Part shown: positions 24,812-35,046 of the stretch, piece after piece
How positions within the stretch are numbered: position 1 is the stretch's first letter
How the letters are laid out: each line of letters opens with the position of its first letter
Assembly (NCBI GenBank): GCA_014379905.1
Contig: JACMKX010000178.1
Coordinates: forward strand, 1 to 64,000
DNA: 64,000 nucleotides
Reading direction: 5' to 3'
Source: Ferruginibacter sp.
Lineage (GTDB): Bacteria > Bacteroidota > Bacteroidia > Chitinophagales > Chitinophagaceae
Translations under genes and position numbers: made by a program
Notes under the pieces: generated by a model
What the model was told of the DNA's origin: nothing
Database searches by the model: none
What the model saw: the letters and a program-made list of their open reading frames with translations, nothing else

Positions 24812-26149
24812 ATGTTCAAAAAAATATTGATTGCCAACCGCGGCGAAATTGCCTTAAGAGTCATACGCACCTGCCGGGAGATGGGCATTAAAACCGTTGC
24901 CGTTTATTCCACAGCAGATAAAGACAGCCTGCATGTAAAGTTTGCAGATGAAGCCGTTTGTATTGGCAAACCTGCCAGTGTAGACAGTTACCTAAACATG
25001 GCCCACATTATGGCCGCTGCAGAAATTACCAATGCCGATGCCATTCACCCGGGCTACGGATTTTTAGCAGAGAATGCCAAGTTTGCAAAAATTTGTACCG
25101 ACCATAATATAAAGTTCATTGGCCCCACGCCAGAAATGATCAATTCTATGGGCGATAAAGTAACCGCCAAGGAAACCATGATCAAAGCTGGTGTACCTGT
25201 AGTACCAGGTGTAGAAGGGTTGTTGCAAAATGTAGAGCACGCAAAAAAATCGGCTGCAGAAGTTGGCTACCCGGTTATATTAAAAGCAACCGCCGGTGGT
25301 GGTGGTAAAGGTATGAGGGTGGTGTTCCAGGAAAGTGAAATTGAAAAAGCCTATGAAACTGCCAAAACAGAAGCCGCCGCTTCCTTTAAAAACGATGGCA
25401 TCTACATGGAAAAATTTGTAGAGGAACCCCGTCACATTGAAATCCAGATTGCCGGTGATCAATATGGAAATGTAAGTCACCTTAGCGAAAGAGATTGTTC
25501 TATACAACGCCGGCATCAAAAACTGGTGGAAGAATCTCCTTCCCCTTTCATGACAGATGAACTGCGCGAACGTATGGGCGATGCTGCCGTTAAAGCTGCC
25601 AAAGCCATCAATTATGAAAGCGTAGGTACCATCGAGTTCCTGGTTGACAAACACCGCAACTTCTACTTTATGGAAATGAATACCCGCATACAGGTAGAAC
25701 ATTGCGTAACAGAAGAAGTGATCAACTTCGACCTGATAAAGGAACAAATAAAAATTGCTGCCGGCGAAAAAGTAAGTGGCCGTAATTATTACCCGCAAAT
25801 GCATGCCATTGAATGCCGCATCAATGCCGAAGATCCTTACAATGATTTTCGCCCCAGCCCCGGCAAAATAACCGTATTGCATACGCCGGGCGGTCATGGT
25901 GTGCGTGTAGACAGCCATGTTTATGCAGGTTATGTTATTCCGCCGTATTACGATAGTATGATCGCAAAACTGATCGCAGTGGCACAAACCCGTGAAGAAG
26001 CCATCAATACCATGCATCGTGCATTAAGTGAATACATAATAGAAGGAGTAAAAACAACCATACCATTTCATTTGCAACTGATGCAGAATGAAGATTTTCG
26101 AAAAGGAAATTTTACTACCAAGTTTTTAGAAAGTTTTAAAATGCAGTAA
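24812..26149 (+). CDS. accC: Acetyl-CoA carboxylase, biotin carboxylase subunit
   Basis: Carboxylates the biotin on AccB with ATP and bicarbonate. The 445-residue ATP-grasp protein starts [19 protein letters not shown], has the glycine-rich ATP loop ([11 protein letters not shown]) and the catalytic segment [13 protein letters not shown]. It is a free-standing subunit of normal length, with a strong terminator after it. With accB it forms an operon interrupted by the four-helix-bundle gene; read-through or a promoter in the 65-base gap must express it. Confidence 0.95.
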   Translation: MFKKILIANRGEIALRVIRTCREMGIKTVAVYSTADKDSLHVKFADEAVCIGKPASVDSYLNMAHIMAAAEITNADAIHPGYGFLAENAKFAKICTDHNIKFIGPTPEMINSMGDKVTAKETMIKAGVPVVPGVEGLLQNVEHAKKSAAEVGYPVILKATAGGGGKGMRVVFQESEIEKAYETAKTEAAASFKNDGIYMEKFVEEPRHIEIQIAGDQYGNVSHLSERDCSIQRRHQKLVEESPSPFMTDELRERMGDAAVKAAKAINYESVGTIEFLVDKHRNFYFMEMNTRIQVEHCVTEEVINFDLIKEQIKIAAGEKVSGRNYYPQMHAIECRINAEDPYNDFRPSPGKITVLHTPGGHGVRVDSHVYAGYVIPPYYDSMIAKLIAVAQTREEAINTMHRALSEYIIEGVKTTIPFHLQLMQNEDFRKGNFTTKFLESFKMQ

Positions 26150-26185
26150 GAGGTAATATCCCCAACCTATTCATGTTATTAATAC

Positions 26186-26211
26186 AAAGAGCCGCCAAAA
26201 GCGGCTCTTTT
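26186..26211 (+). terminator. Intrinsic terminator after accC
   Basis: AAAGAGCCGC (26186-26195) and GCGGCTCTTT (26201-26210) form a 10-bp stem with a 5-base loop ending in T residues, 36 bases past the stop. Confidence 0.9.
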
Positions 26212-26370
26212 AGTGTGCGATGTATTATAAAAAAAGCACCATTCATAATTTCCAATCCCTATAACATATTGAACGGCTTCATTATATTTAGATTAATTAA
26301 AAAATAATATTCAATATTTTGTAAACTGGTAAATAAATTTAATTTTGCCGTACCTAAACCACCATGTAGA

Positions 26371-28398
26371 ATGAAAATATTCAGCATCCTTATGACTGTT
26401 GCCGTATGCTGCAGCCTCTCTGCCGCTGCCCAGGATAAATGTCCCGTAAACTTCGATAAAATTTCAGCAGCTGATTTTAATCTCACTTCTAATGTAGACA
26501 CTTCCTTTGGGGCAGTAATCCTTGCAGATGTGGGAAAAAGTTCTTTTGTAGCAAATAAAAAAGGGTTTTTTAGCCTGGTATACAAATTCAACAGGAGAAT
26601 TAAGATCATCAACGCTAAAGGTTTTGACCTGGCTACTGTAAAAATCCCTATTTACCAACAGCCTTCTACAGACAGGGAAGAAGAGCTCACTTCGTTGAAA
26701 GCCAGTACTTACAATGTAGAGAACGGCCAGCTGGTAGAAGTTAAACTTAACAAAGACAATGTATTTAAAGAGGTTGTTGAAAAAAACCACATAATCAAAA
26801 AGTTTACCATGCCGGCGGTAAAAGAAGGGTCGGTCATTGATATCTCCTATACCATCCATTCTGATTTTTTATTCAATTTACAGCCCTGGAGTTTCCAGGG
26901 ATCTTATCCCTGTTTGTGGAGTGAATACAGTTTAGACTTACCCGAGTTTTTCCAGTATGTTTTTCTTTCAAGAGGAACCCACCCCTTTCATTTAAAAGAT
27001 TCTAAAACTAAATACCAGAGTTACAATGTAAGAATTCCGGCTGAAGATGTTGTTATGGGAAAAGACGACGTATACAGCATGAATTCAAATAATTCGCTCA
27101 GCAGGTGGATCATGAAAGATGTTCCCGCGCTGAAAGAAGAAAATTTTACCTCCTCTATGGATAACCATTTGGCGAGGATAGCATTTCAAATGTCTGGTCA
27201 GCAGTTTCCGGATATGCCCTTCAGGGATGTTATGGGGAGCTGGCAAAAAGTATGTGTGGAATTGATGAAAGACAAAGAGTTTGGCGGTGATTTCACAACA
27301 GATTCGGAATGGATTAAAAATGCTTTAAAAACCTTATCCCTGGAAGGAAAAGATTCCATAACCAAAGCGAAAATTATTTATACTTTCCTACAAAAAAACT
27401 TTTCCAGCCAGGGAACAAGGGGTATATACGCAAGCCAGTCTTTAAAAGAAACCTTTACCAATAAAAAAGGATATGTGCCCGACATCAATCTCTTACTAAC
27501 TTTGTTACTCAAAAAAGCAGATCTAAATGCATTTCCGGTAATATTGAGTACCAGGACCAATGGCTTTGCTACAGCACAATACCCTATATTAAATGAATAT
27601 AATTATGTAGTTACAAAATTAGAAGTTGGCAAGAATAGTTATTTTTTAGATGCCAGCAATTCCATACTCGGTTTTGGCAAAATTCCGTCTTTTTGTTTCA
27701 ATGGATATGGCCAGGTAATAGACATGGTACCTGGAGCGGAAATGCTTTTCAGTGATAGCATTACAGAGAAAAAATATACTAATGTTATACTTATGACAGA
27801 TGTAAACGATTCTACAAAATGGGTAGGACCTTTCCACTCTGCCTTAGGATATTATGAATCGCTCAATACCAAGGAAGACATAAAAGAAAAAGGAAAAAGC
27901 AGTTTTGAAAAAAAATTGGAAGAAGCTTATACAGGCGACTTTTCGATCGATAAAATAGAATTGAAAGACCTGGAAGACAATAATAAAGCCATGGTCGTTT
28001 CTCACACCATTCACATCAGCAGGCCTGATAACAATGATATTATTTATTTCAGTCCAATGCTGCAGGAAGGCATTAAGGAAAACTATTTTAAGTCTTCGGA
28101 AAGAAACTACCCTGTTGAATTACCTTATAAAATGGATGAAACCTACACACTTAACCTGGAAATTCCAAAGGGATATGTAGTGGATGAAACACCTAAATCA
28201 ACCCGTGTATCATTAAACGAGGGAGAAGGCATGTTTGAATATATCATTTCAAAAAATGAAAACTATGTAGCCTTAAGCACCAGGCTTACCATTAACAAAT
28301 CTGTTTTTTCGGGCGAGGATTATGAAACGCTTCGGGGATTCTTTGATTATGTTGTAAAAAAACATGCTGAGCAAATCGTTTTTAAAAAGAAATCATAA
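26371..28398 (+). CDS. DUF3857 / transglutaminase-like protein without catalytic triad
   Basis: A 675-residue exported protein with a signal peptide (about 1-21), an N-terminal DUF3857-type beta domain (about 40-280) and a transglutaminase-like domain (about 300-440), then a DUF3858-type C-terminal domain. At the place of the catalytic cysteine the sequence reads KGYVPDINLLL, and the catalytic histidine position is tyrosine (YNYVV), so no protease or transglutaminase activity is expected. It probably works as a binding protein. The next gene, 4 bases downstream, is a related protein with the active site intact. Confidence 0.82.
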   Translation: MKIFSILMTVAVCCSLSAAAQDKCPVNFDKISAADFNLTSNVDTSFGAVILADVGKSSFVANKKGFFSLVYKFNRRIKIINAKGFDLATVKIPIYQQPSTDREEELTSLKASTYNVENGQLVEVKLNKDNVFKEVVEKNHIIKKFTMPAVKEGSVIDISYTIHSDFLFNLQPWSFQGSYPCLWSEYSLDLPEFFQYVFLSRGTHPFHLKDSKTKYQSYNVRIPAEDVVMGKDDVYSMNSNNSLSRWIMKDVPALKEENFTSSMDNHLARIAFQMSGQQFPDMPFRDVMGSWQKVCVELMKDKEFGGDFTTDSEWIKNALKTLSLEGKDSITKAKIIYTFLQKNFSSQGTRGIYASQSLKETFTNKKGYVPDINLLLTLLLKKADLNAFPVILSTRTNGFATAQYPILNEYNYVVTKLEVGKNSYFLDASNSILGFGKIPSFCFNGYGQVIDMVPGAEMLFSDSITEKKYTNVILMTDVNDSTKWVGPFHSALGYYESLNTKEDIKEKGKSSFEKKLEEAYTGDFSIDKIELKDLEDNNKAMVVSHTIHISRPDNNDIIYFSPMLQEGIKENYFKSSERNYPVELPYKMDETYTLNLEIPKGYVVDETPKSTRVSLNEGEGMFEYIISKNENYVALSTRLTINKSVFSGEDYETLRGFFDYVVKKHAEQIVFKKKS

Positions 28399-28402
28399 TA
28401 AG

Positions 28403-30304
28403 ATGTTACGAAGCTTCCTGGTTATTTTATTTTTTTCCTGCTGTGCAATGGCAGTTGCCCAGTTTCCTTCTGCGCCAATACCAGCGGGGCTTGCCGACAA
28501 TGCCAGTGCCATTGTAAGGTATTCCGAAAGGGAAATAATTTTAAGAGATAAGGGCAATGTACTTATAAGAAATCACTACGTATACACTATCCTGAACAGT
28601 GGCGGCAATGACTATGCGAAATTAATATTGCCGTATGATAAGTTGAAAAAAGTACTCAGCATTGAGGGTACTTTATTTGACGCCGAAGGCAAAAAGCTCA
28701 GGTCGCTCAGGAAAAGCGAAATAAAAGATTACAGCAACACGTCAGAAGATAATCTTGCAGATGATGACAGGGTTAAGCTTCATAATTTCGATCACAGCGT
28801 ATATCCTTACTCGGTAGAATATGAAACAGCTATTGAAATGGACGGCCTTTTTTATCTCCCTGCATGGACACCTGTCTTCAATGAAAATATTGCAGTACAA
28901 GCTGCTTCTTTACAGGTAATAACTGAACCAGGTTATGAGCTAAGATTCAAAGCATACAATTATGCCCAGGCTCCCATTATTACATCGGTTAAAAAAGATA
29001 AAAAATACAGCTGGGCTGTAGCTAACATCGCCCCGGTTAAAGACGAAGCCTATTCCCCTGCCTGGCATGAAATGGTGCCCACTGTATTCATAGCACCTTC
29101 TTCGTTTGAGATGCAGAAATATGCAGGCAGTATGAATAACTGGAATGAATTCGGAACATTTATTTATACCTTAAATGCTAACCGGAATGTATTGCCCGAA
29201 CAGGTTAAACAAAAAGTACACGCTCTTACAAACGGGCTTGCTACCGACAAACAAAAAATAACAGTGCTGTATAAATACCTTCAGCAAAACACAAGATACA
29301 TCAGTATCCAGCTTGGAATTGGTGGCTGGCAAACCCTGGATGCCGGTTTTGTTGCCAGCAAAGGTTATGGAGACTGTAAGGCATTGTCTAATTATATGAA
29401 TGCCCTTTTAACAGAAGCCGGTATACCATCGCATATAGCCCTGGTAAAGGCTGGCAGCGATGAAGCCTCCATCATACCGGATTTTAGCAGCAACCAGTTT
29501 AACCATGTAATAGTGTGTGTGCCCCAGCCCAAAGACAGCATCTGGCTGGAATGCACCAGTCAAACCAGTCAACCCGGCTACATGGGATCATTTACCGGCA
29601 ACAGGCATGCCTTATTGATCAGTGAAAAGGGTGGAACATTGGTAAGAACACCTTACTACGGTGCTCCTGATAATGTACAGAAAAGAATCATAAAGGCGGC
29701 AATTGACGAAAAAGGTGGGTTGAATGCAACAGTTACCAGTAATTATTCGGGAATGCAACAAGACCGGCTGGATGGGGCGATAAAACAACTCTCCACCACC
29801 CAGTTCGCCGACTACATGAAGCGTAAATTTGATCTTCCCTCGTATGAAGTAGTTGATTTTTCTCATTCAGTAAATACTGCCGCATTGCCTTCAATAGAAG
29901 AAAAAGTAACGTTGAAGGTTGCCCATTATGCCTCTGTAACAGGTAAAAGATTATTTGTTAATCCAAATCTCTTATCTGTTTCTTCTTTTAAAATAAAAGA
30001 TGCTGCTAACCGCAAATTCGACTTTGAATTTAAAATACCTTTTATTGATACAGATTCTGTAGAGATAGAAATTCCCGCAGGTTATAAGGCAGAGGCCGTT
30101 CCCACAGCTGTTGATATCCGAAGCGGAACTTCTATATATAAATCCTCCCTGAAAATTGCAGGGCAGAAAATTATTTTTACAAGATATTACAGTCAGCAAC
30201 CGCAAAGATCATCACCCGCCAACATAAAAGAACTAGCCGATTTTTTTGAAAAGGTATATAAGGCAGACCACTCCAAAATTGTATTTGTAAAAGAGAGCGC
30301 TTAG
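28403..30304 (+). CDS. DUF3857 / transglutaminase-like protein with active site
   Basis: A 633-residue exported protein with signal peptide (MLRSFLVILFFSCCAMAVAQ), DUF3857-type N-terminal domain and a transglutaminase core. The catalytic cysteine lies in GYGDCKALSNYM, the histidine in FNHVIVCV and the acid position in WLECT, where glutamate stands for the usual aspartate. ATG at 28403 follows the upstream stop by 4 bases, so the two genes are one operon; the 13 codons upstream overlap the previous gene. The substrate is unknown, presumably a periplasmic or surface protein or peptide. Confidence 0.85.
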   Translation: MLRSFLVILFFSCCAMAVAQFPSAPIPAGLADNASAIVRYSEREIILRDKGNVLIRNHYVYTILNSGGNDYAKLILPYDKLKKVLSIEGTLFDAEGKKLRSLRKSEIKDYSNTSEDNLADDDRVKLHNFDHSVYPYSVEYETAIEMDGLFYLPAWTPVFNENIAVQAASLQVITEPGYELRFKAYNYAQAPIITSVKKDKKYSWAVANIAPVKDEAYSPAWHEMVPTVFIAPSSFEMQKYAGSMNNWNEFGTFIYTLNANRNVLPEQVKQKVHALTNGLATDKQKITVLYKYLQQNTRYISIQLGIGGWQTLDAGFVASKGYGDCKALSNYMNALLTEAGIPSHIALVKAGSDEASIIPDFSSNQFNHVIVCVPQPKDSIWLECTSQTSQPGYMGSFTGNRHALLISEKGGTLVRTPYYGAPDNVQKRIIKAAIDEKGGLNATVTSNYSGMQQDRLDGAIKQLSTTQFADYMKRKFDLPSYEVVDFSHSVNTAALPSIEEKVTLKVAHYASVTGKRLFVNPNLLSVSSFKIKDAANRKFDFEFKIPFIDTDSVEIEIPAGYKAEAVPTAVDIRSGTSIYKSSLKIAGQKIIFTRYYSQQPQRSSPANIKELADFFEKVYKADHSKIVFVKESA

Positions 30305-30397
30305 TTAGTAGTTAAAATGATACCTGTCTAATGCAGATTGTTTATTTTTGCGGCAGAAATAAACAGCGCCCTTGCGTTTCATCTTATTGCCATATAA

Positions 30398-32458
30398 ATG
30401 ACAGCTATTTCCCTTAAAGCTTACCGCCTCATGTGTACTGCCCGTTCTATGGCAGAAATATATGAAGCCAACAGGTCCGTCTGTAAATACGTACACAGCA
30501 CCAGCCGTGGTCACGAAGCCATTCAGCTGGCTACTGCTTTTCATTTATTGCCCTGCGATTATGTGAGCCCGTACTACCGTGACGAAAGTATAATGCTTGG
30601 CCTGGGTTTCACGCCCTACCAGTTAATGCTGCAGTTGCTGGCCAAAGGAGAAGATATTTTTACAGGAGGAAGAGAATATTACAATCATCCTAATTACAAA
30701 GGAGAAGATAAGCCTGGCATTATTCATCAAAGCAGTGCAACGGGCATGCAGGCCATCCCTACCACCGGGGTGGCGCAGGGCGTAAAATATTTAGCTGCTA
30801 TCAACTCCCCTCTTCTAAAAAAAGGAGTGAGCGGCGAAGCACCGGTAGTGATCTGTTCGCTGGGCGACGCTTCTGTTACCGAGGGTGAAGTAAGTGAAGC
30901 TTTTCAATTTGCAGCTTTGCATCAGCTGCCCATTATTTACCTGGTGCAGGACAATGACTGGGGCATTAGTGTAAGCTCGGCAGAAGCAAGAACCAACAAT
31001 GCCTATGAATTTATACACGGCTTTACGGGCATCAACCGGGTAAGTATCAATGGCAGCAACTTTGAAGAAAGTTACCATACCATGCAGGAAGTAATTACCG
31101 ATGTACGCAACAACAGGCGCCCCTGGCTGGTTCATGCAAAAGTGCCGCTGCTGGGCCATCATACCAGTGGTGTAAGAAAAGAATTTTATAGAACAACAGA
31201 AGACCTTGATAAACACAGCATAGATGACCCCGGACCAAAACTTAGAAAATGGCTGCTGGAAAACGGTGTAGCGGAAAACGAATTGCTGGAAATAGAAAAG
31301 GAATCAGCCGCATTTGTTCAAACGGATTTTGATGCATCCGTGGCATCTCCCGAACCTCATCCTTCCACTGTAAGCGATCATGTTTTTGCGCCGCCAGCCA
31401 TTACCCTTGAAAAAGGAGAAAGAAGCCCGGCCGGTAAAGAAAAGATATTAATGGTAGATGCTGCCTTGTTTGCCATAAGAGAGATAATGTCAGCATTTCC
31501 GGAGGCAGTGTTATACGGGCAGGATGTTGGACGCAGGCTGGGTGGCGTGTTTAGGGAAGCGGCTACCCTTGCAGAACAATTTGGCGATCACCGCGTATTC
31601 AATACGGCCATACAGGAAGCATATATTATTGGATCAACCGTGGGCATGAGCGCTGTGGGTGTAAAACCCATTGTAGAAGTGCAGTTTGCAGATTATATAT
31701 ATCCCGGTTTAAACCAGTTAGTAACAGAAATATCTAAAAGCTGTTACCTGAGTTGCGGAAAATTCCCTGTACAAACTTTAATCAGGGTTCCCATTGGTGC
31801 TTATGGCGGTGGTGGTCCTTATCACAGCGGAAGCGTGGAAAGCACTTTGCTTACAATCAAAGGAATTAAAATTGTTTACCCATCCAATGCTGCTGATATG
31901 AAAGGATTGCTGAAAGCAGCTTTCCTTGATCCTAACCCGGTTGTAATGCTCGAGCACAAAGGATTGTACTGGAGCAAAGTGCCGGGCACAGAAGAAGCAA
32001 AAATGACAGAGCCTGCCGGGGATTATGTATTACCGTTGGGCAAAGGAAATATTATTTTACATGCCCATCAGCAAAAGATCGACGATGGTGAAAGCTGCTG
32101 CATTATTACCTATGGCATGGGTGTATATTGGGCAAAAGCAGCTGCTAAAAAATTTAATGGAAAAGTAGAAATTATTGACCTGCGCACTTTATTCCCTTTG
32201 GATGAGGAATTGGTTTTTGCTACTGTAAAAAAACATGGCAAGTGTTTGATACTTACAGAAGAGCAGCAAAACAATTCTTTTGCAGAAGCACTGGCAGGAA
32301 GGGTTAGCAAAGCCTGTTTTAAATTTTTAGATGCACCGGTAGAAGTAATGGGCGCCCTTAATTTACCTGCTGTGCCTATGAACATGATATTGGAAAATGC
32401 CATGTTGCCAAATGCAGCAAAGGTAGAGCAGAGATTGAATGAATTATTGAATAGCTGA
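30398..32458 (+). CDS. 2-oxoacid dehydrogenase E1, fused alpha and beta subunits
   Basis: A thiamine-diphosphate enzyme of 686 residues in which E1 alpha (about 1-330) and E1 beta (about 350-686) are joined. The TPP motif GDASVTEGEVSEAFQFAALH with the following ND is in the alpha part, and the beta part starts KILMVDAALFAIREIM with GQDVGRRLGGVF and QEAYIIGSTVG. It feeds a 2-oxoacid dehydrogenase complex, probably for branched-chain keto acids. Such fusions are frequent in Bacteroidota. No E2 or E3 gene is adjacent. Confidence 0.9.
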   Translation: MTAISLKAYRLMCTARSMAEIYEANRSVCKYVHSTSRGHEAIQLATAFHLLPCDYVSPYYRDESIMLGLGFTPYQLMLQLLAKGEDIFTGGREYYNHPNYKGEDKPGIIHQSSATGMQAIPTTGVAQGVKYLAAINSPLLKKGVSGEAPVVICSLGDASVTEGEVSEAFQFAALHQLPIIYLVQDNDWGISVSSAEARTNNAYEFIHGFTGINRVSINGSNFEESYHTMQEVITDVRNNRRPWLVHAKVPLLGHHTSGVRKEFYRTTEDLDKHSIDDPGPKLRKWLLENGVAENELLEIEKESAAFVQTDFDASVASPEPHPSTVSDHVFAPPAITLEKGERSPAGKEKILMVDAALFAIREIMSAFPEAVLYGQDVGRRLGGVFREAATLAEQFGDHRVFNTAIQEAYIIGSTVGMSAVGVKPIVEVQFADYIYPGLNQLVTEISKSCYLSCGKFPVQTLIRVPIGAYGGGGPYHSGSVESTLLTIKGIKIVYPSNAADMKGLLKAAFLDPNPVVMLEHKGLYWSKVPGTEEAKMTEPAGDYVLPLGKGNIILHAHQQKIDDGESCCIITYGMGVYWAKAAAKKFNGKVEIIDLRTLFPLDEELVFATVKKHGKCLILTEEQQNNSFAEALAGRVSKACFKFLDAPVEVMGALNLPAVPMNMILENAMLPNAAKVEQRLNELLNS

Positions 32459-32521
32459 AACTTCCAAATTAAAGTTGTTCCGATATAGTTATTAGCCCGC
32501 CGTCTGATGATATGATTGCTT

Positions 32522-32648
32522 CTACCCGGCTTAGCCCGGATTGAAACGGAAGTGAGGTGGACCCGCTGCATGGGTCACCGTCCTGGCCCACCTCATTGCA
32601 GCGAAAAGCCGGATACCAAAGTTGAATTTGGTATGGAGCTTATGCTCC
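32522..32648 (+). ncRNA. Structured RNA candidate downstream of the E1 fusion
   Basis: CCGGCTT (32526-32532) pairs with AAGCCGG (32606-32612), enclosing TGAGGTGG/CCACCTCA (32553-32560, 32588-32595) with an inner GACCC/GGGTC hairpin (32560-32576). Two more hairpins follow (ATACCAAA/TTTGGTAT, 32613-32634; GGAGC/GCTCC, 32635-32648). The unpaired AGCCCGGATTGAAACGGA strand looks like a conserved signature I associate with a widespread Bacteroidota intergenic RNA repeat (possibly the Flavo-1 class, from memory). Strand is assumed from the orientation of this signature. Confidence 0.5.
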
Positions 32649-32656
32649 AATTTCTT

Positions 32657-33925
32657 TTAATATTTCTCCAGCATATCAAACGCACTCTCCTCCACATCAG
32701 CCTTTCTGGATTGGTATTTAATCTTTATTGTTCCCAATAACAATATCAGCAGGGCAATAAAAGCGCAGGAAGCCATGATAACTGCCAGCGGCAATGCAGA
32801 AGTGGGATTGCTTAACCCGATAACAGCTGCTGCCAGTGCGCCAAATCCCATTTGCATGGCGCCCATTAAAGCGGAAGCAGTGCCGGCATTTTTTGTGAAG
32901 GGCGCCATAGACAATGCTGATGAATTAGGGAAAGCAAATCCCTGGCAGCTTAAAAACAATGCAATGAGGGCAACCGTGCTGTATAAATTTAACCAGCCCA
33001 GCAAGGTTCCAATTAATAAGGAGATGCCTACCAGGGTTTGAACGCTTAAAGTAACCCACGTTATTTGCTGGCTGGTATATTTTTTCAGTAACTGGTTATT
33101 GAGCTGGCTGCACAATATTAACCCTGCTGCAATGATGGCAAAAATAAAACCATACTGTTGTTCCGTGGTACCATATAATTCCATGAATACAAATGGTGAT
33201 CCTGCCAGGTAAGCAAACAGACCTGCTGCAGAAATAGCGCCCATTAAGGAGTAGGTATAAAATTGCGGAACTTTCAACACACTATAAAAACTTTTAAGAA
33301 TTGGTTTTGCTTTTAGAGAATAACCGGGATCAGGTTGTTTACTCTCCGGCAACCTAAATATAACCAGGAGCAATACAATGATCCCGATGGCAGTTAAGGC
33401 TAAAAATACACTGTGCCATCCAAACTGGCTGATCAGAAAACTACCGGCAGTAGGTGCACATATGGGTGCCACTCCCAATATTAGTATCATCAACGAAAAA
33501 ATTTTTGCATTTTCTTCTACCGGGAAAACATCTCTTATAACTGCCCTTGGAGCAACCATACCTACACATCCGCCCAATGCCTGGAAAAACCTGAACACAA
33601 TAAGCATTTCAATACTGTTTGAAAAGGCACAACCAACGGAAGCCAATATATATAAAATCATACCACTGATCAATGGTTTTTTTCGCCCGTACCTGTCCAG
33701 CAGGGGACCGCATAATAACTGGCCGATACATACCCCCACAAAAAAGCTGGCGAGGGAATAAGAGATCACATCTACCGACACTACAAGATCTTTCGCCATG
33801 GCAGGAAAGCCGGGCAGGTACATATCAATGGAAAAAGGCCCTACGGCAGATAATAAACCGAGAATCAGGATGATGACGGTACGGTTTTTTAACTCCGGGT
33901 TATTGGTCAACAGGTCATTTGTCAT
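32657..33925 (-). CDS. bcr: Bcr/CflA-family multidrug efflux transporter
   Basis: A 422-residue major facilitator with twelve predicted membrane helices. PFSIDMYLPGFPAMAKDL near the N-terminus and GPLLDRYGRKKPLI in the first cytoplasmic loop (MFS motif A) are typical of the Bcr/CflA drug/proton antiporters. The likely role is proton-driven export of drugs or metabolites; the substrate is not visible from sequence. Monocistronic; its 3' end faces the structured-RNA candidate. Confidence 0.87.
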   Translation of the reverse strand: MTNDLLTNNPELKNRTVIILILGLLSAVGPFSIDMYLPGFPAMAKDLVVSVDVISYSLASFFVGVCIGQLLCGPLLDRYGRKKPLISGMILYILASVGCAFSNSIEMLIVFRFFQALGGCVGMVAPRAVIRDVFPVEENAKIFSLMILILGVAPICAPTAGSFLISQFGWHSVFLALTAIGIIVLLLVIFRLPESKQPDPGYSLKAKPILKSFYSVLKVPQFYTYSLMGAISAAGLFAYLAGSPFVFMELYGTTEQQYGFIFAIIAAGLILCSQLNNQLLKKYTSQQITWVTLSVQTLVGISLLIGTLLGWLNLYSTVALIALFLSCQGFAFPNSSALSMAPFTKNAGTASALMGAMQMGFGALAAAVIGLSNPTSALPLAVIMASCAFIALLILLLGTIKIKYQSRKADVEESAFDMLEKY

Positions 33926-34063
33926 TTCAACAGGTCGTTATTGTTTATAAAATGCTATGGCAGCTTTCGGGAGGTAAAAGTAAATATTAAAAACGGGAGC
34001 GATGAAACTATGAATGCGAAGGGTAGATAAATAGGGCTGAATAGCAGGGATTTGATGCCGGGG

Positions 34064-34238
34064 TGCCGGGGGTGGATGCCGGATACTGGTGGCTGGATAT
34101 TGGATACTGGTGGCAGTAACTGGCTTTGTAAAAGTTTTTTAAAATTCAACCCTTCAGTTTTATTGTTTGAGTTGGTGAACTGTTGAACCGTTGAACTTCA
34201 TTATCGAATTATCACATTATCGAATTAGCTAATTATCC
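34064..34238. repeat. Composite of short repeats (GGATACTGG, GTTGAAC, ATTATCGA)
   Basis: Between bcr and the LolD-type gene three tracts follow each other: GGATACTGGTGG units (34081-34114), GTGAACTGTTGAACCGTTGAAC (about 34175-34197, split here into 7-base units) and ATTATCGA/ATTATCAC units (about 34200-34238). The last tract runs into the end of the ATPase gene. The same unit types occur at 16996-17068, 22918, 24290, 24769 and 40866. Confidence 0.6.
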
Positions 34239-34878
34239 TCCCGTCTTTCATATGCACAATCCTGTCGCTCATTTTTGCCAGTTCTTCATTATGTGTGACG
34301 ATTAAAAAGCTTTGCTGGAATTTATCCCTTAGTTCAATAAACAATTTATGCAGTTCCCGGCCATTTTCACTGTCCAGGTTGCCCGTGGGTTCATCGGCCA
34401 TAACAATAGAAGGCTTATTGATCAATGACCTTGCTACTGCTACCCTTTGCTGTTCGCCGCCCGACAATTGGTGTGGTTTATTTTCGAGCCTGCCTCCCAG
34501 GCCAAGATTCAGCAGCAATTCCCTGGCCCTGTCCTCCACCACTTTTTTACCGGTACCCGATATCCACCCGGGAATACACACATTTTCCAAAGCCGTAAAC
34601 TCGGGTAATAAGTGATGAAACTGGAATACAAAGCCGATATGCCTGTTGCGAAATTTTGCAAGGGATTTTCCGGATAGCTGGTCAACCCGCTGATCTTCCA
34701 GCATAACCTGGCCTTTGTCCGGCCCATCCAATGTACCCAGTATATGCAGCAAAGTGCTTTTACCGGCCCCGGAAGAGCCCACAATGCTCACAATCTCTCC
34801 TCTTGCTATGCTGATGTTTACCCCTTTTAAAACATGGAGCTTTCCGTAAAATTTTTCAATATTGCTGGCAGTTAACAT
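34225..34878 (-). CDS. lolD: ABC transporter ATPase, LolD type
   Basis: A 217-residue nucleotide-binding protein from MLTASNIEKFYG. Walker A GSSGAGKST is at residues 34-42; [27 protein letters not shown] and the switch histidine in VTHNEEL are all present. HQLSGGEQQRVAVARSL and FQFHHLLPEFTALENV are typical of LolD, the ATPase that releases lipoproteins from the inner membrane. LolC/E-type permease genes are not in the window, so the assignment rests on sequence alone. A start six codons earlier (34896) is possible. Confidence 0.85.
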   Translation of the reverse strand: MLTASNIEKFYGKLHVLKGVNISIARGEIVSIVGSSGAGKSTLLHILGTLDGPDKGQVMLEDQRVDQLSGKSLAKFRNRHIGFVFQFHHLLPEFTALENVCIPGWISGTGKKVVEDRARELLLNLGLGGRLENKPHQLSGGEQQRVAVARSLINKPSIVMADEPTGNLDSENGRELHKLFIELRDKFQQSFLIVTHNEELAKMSDRIVHMKDGRIIS

Positions 34879-35046
34879 CTGCCGAAAATAAACCATTTAC
34901 GCGTAGATTAGAAAAATACGCAAGCATTACATTTATTTATTATTTGTAAGCTGGTAAAGTTGTCTATTTTAAATGTTAACAACACTGTTTAAAAATTACA
35001 TTTGGTTATATCGTATGAAAAATTACATTTGCAAAAAAATAGGATT

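Noticed and set aside
25280..26017. Long minus-strand open frame opposite accC
   Set aside because: Antisense shadow of a well-supported gene; the translation is rich in His, Phe and Cys in a way not seen in real proteins here.
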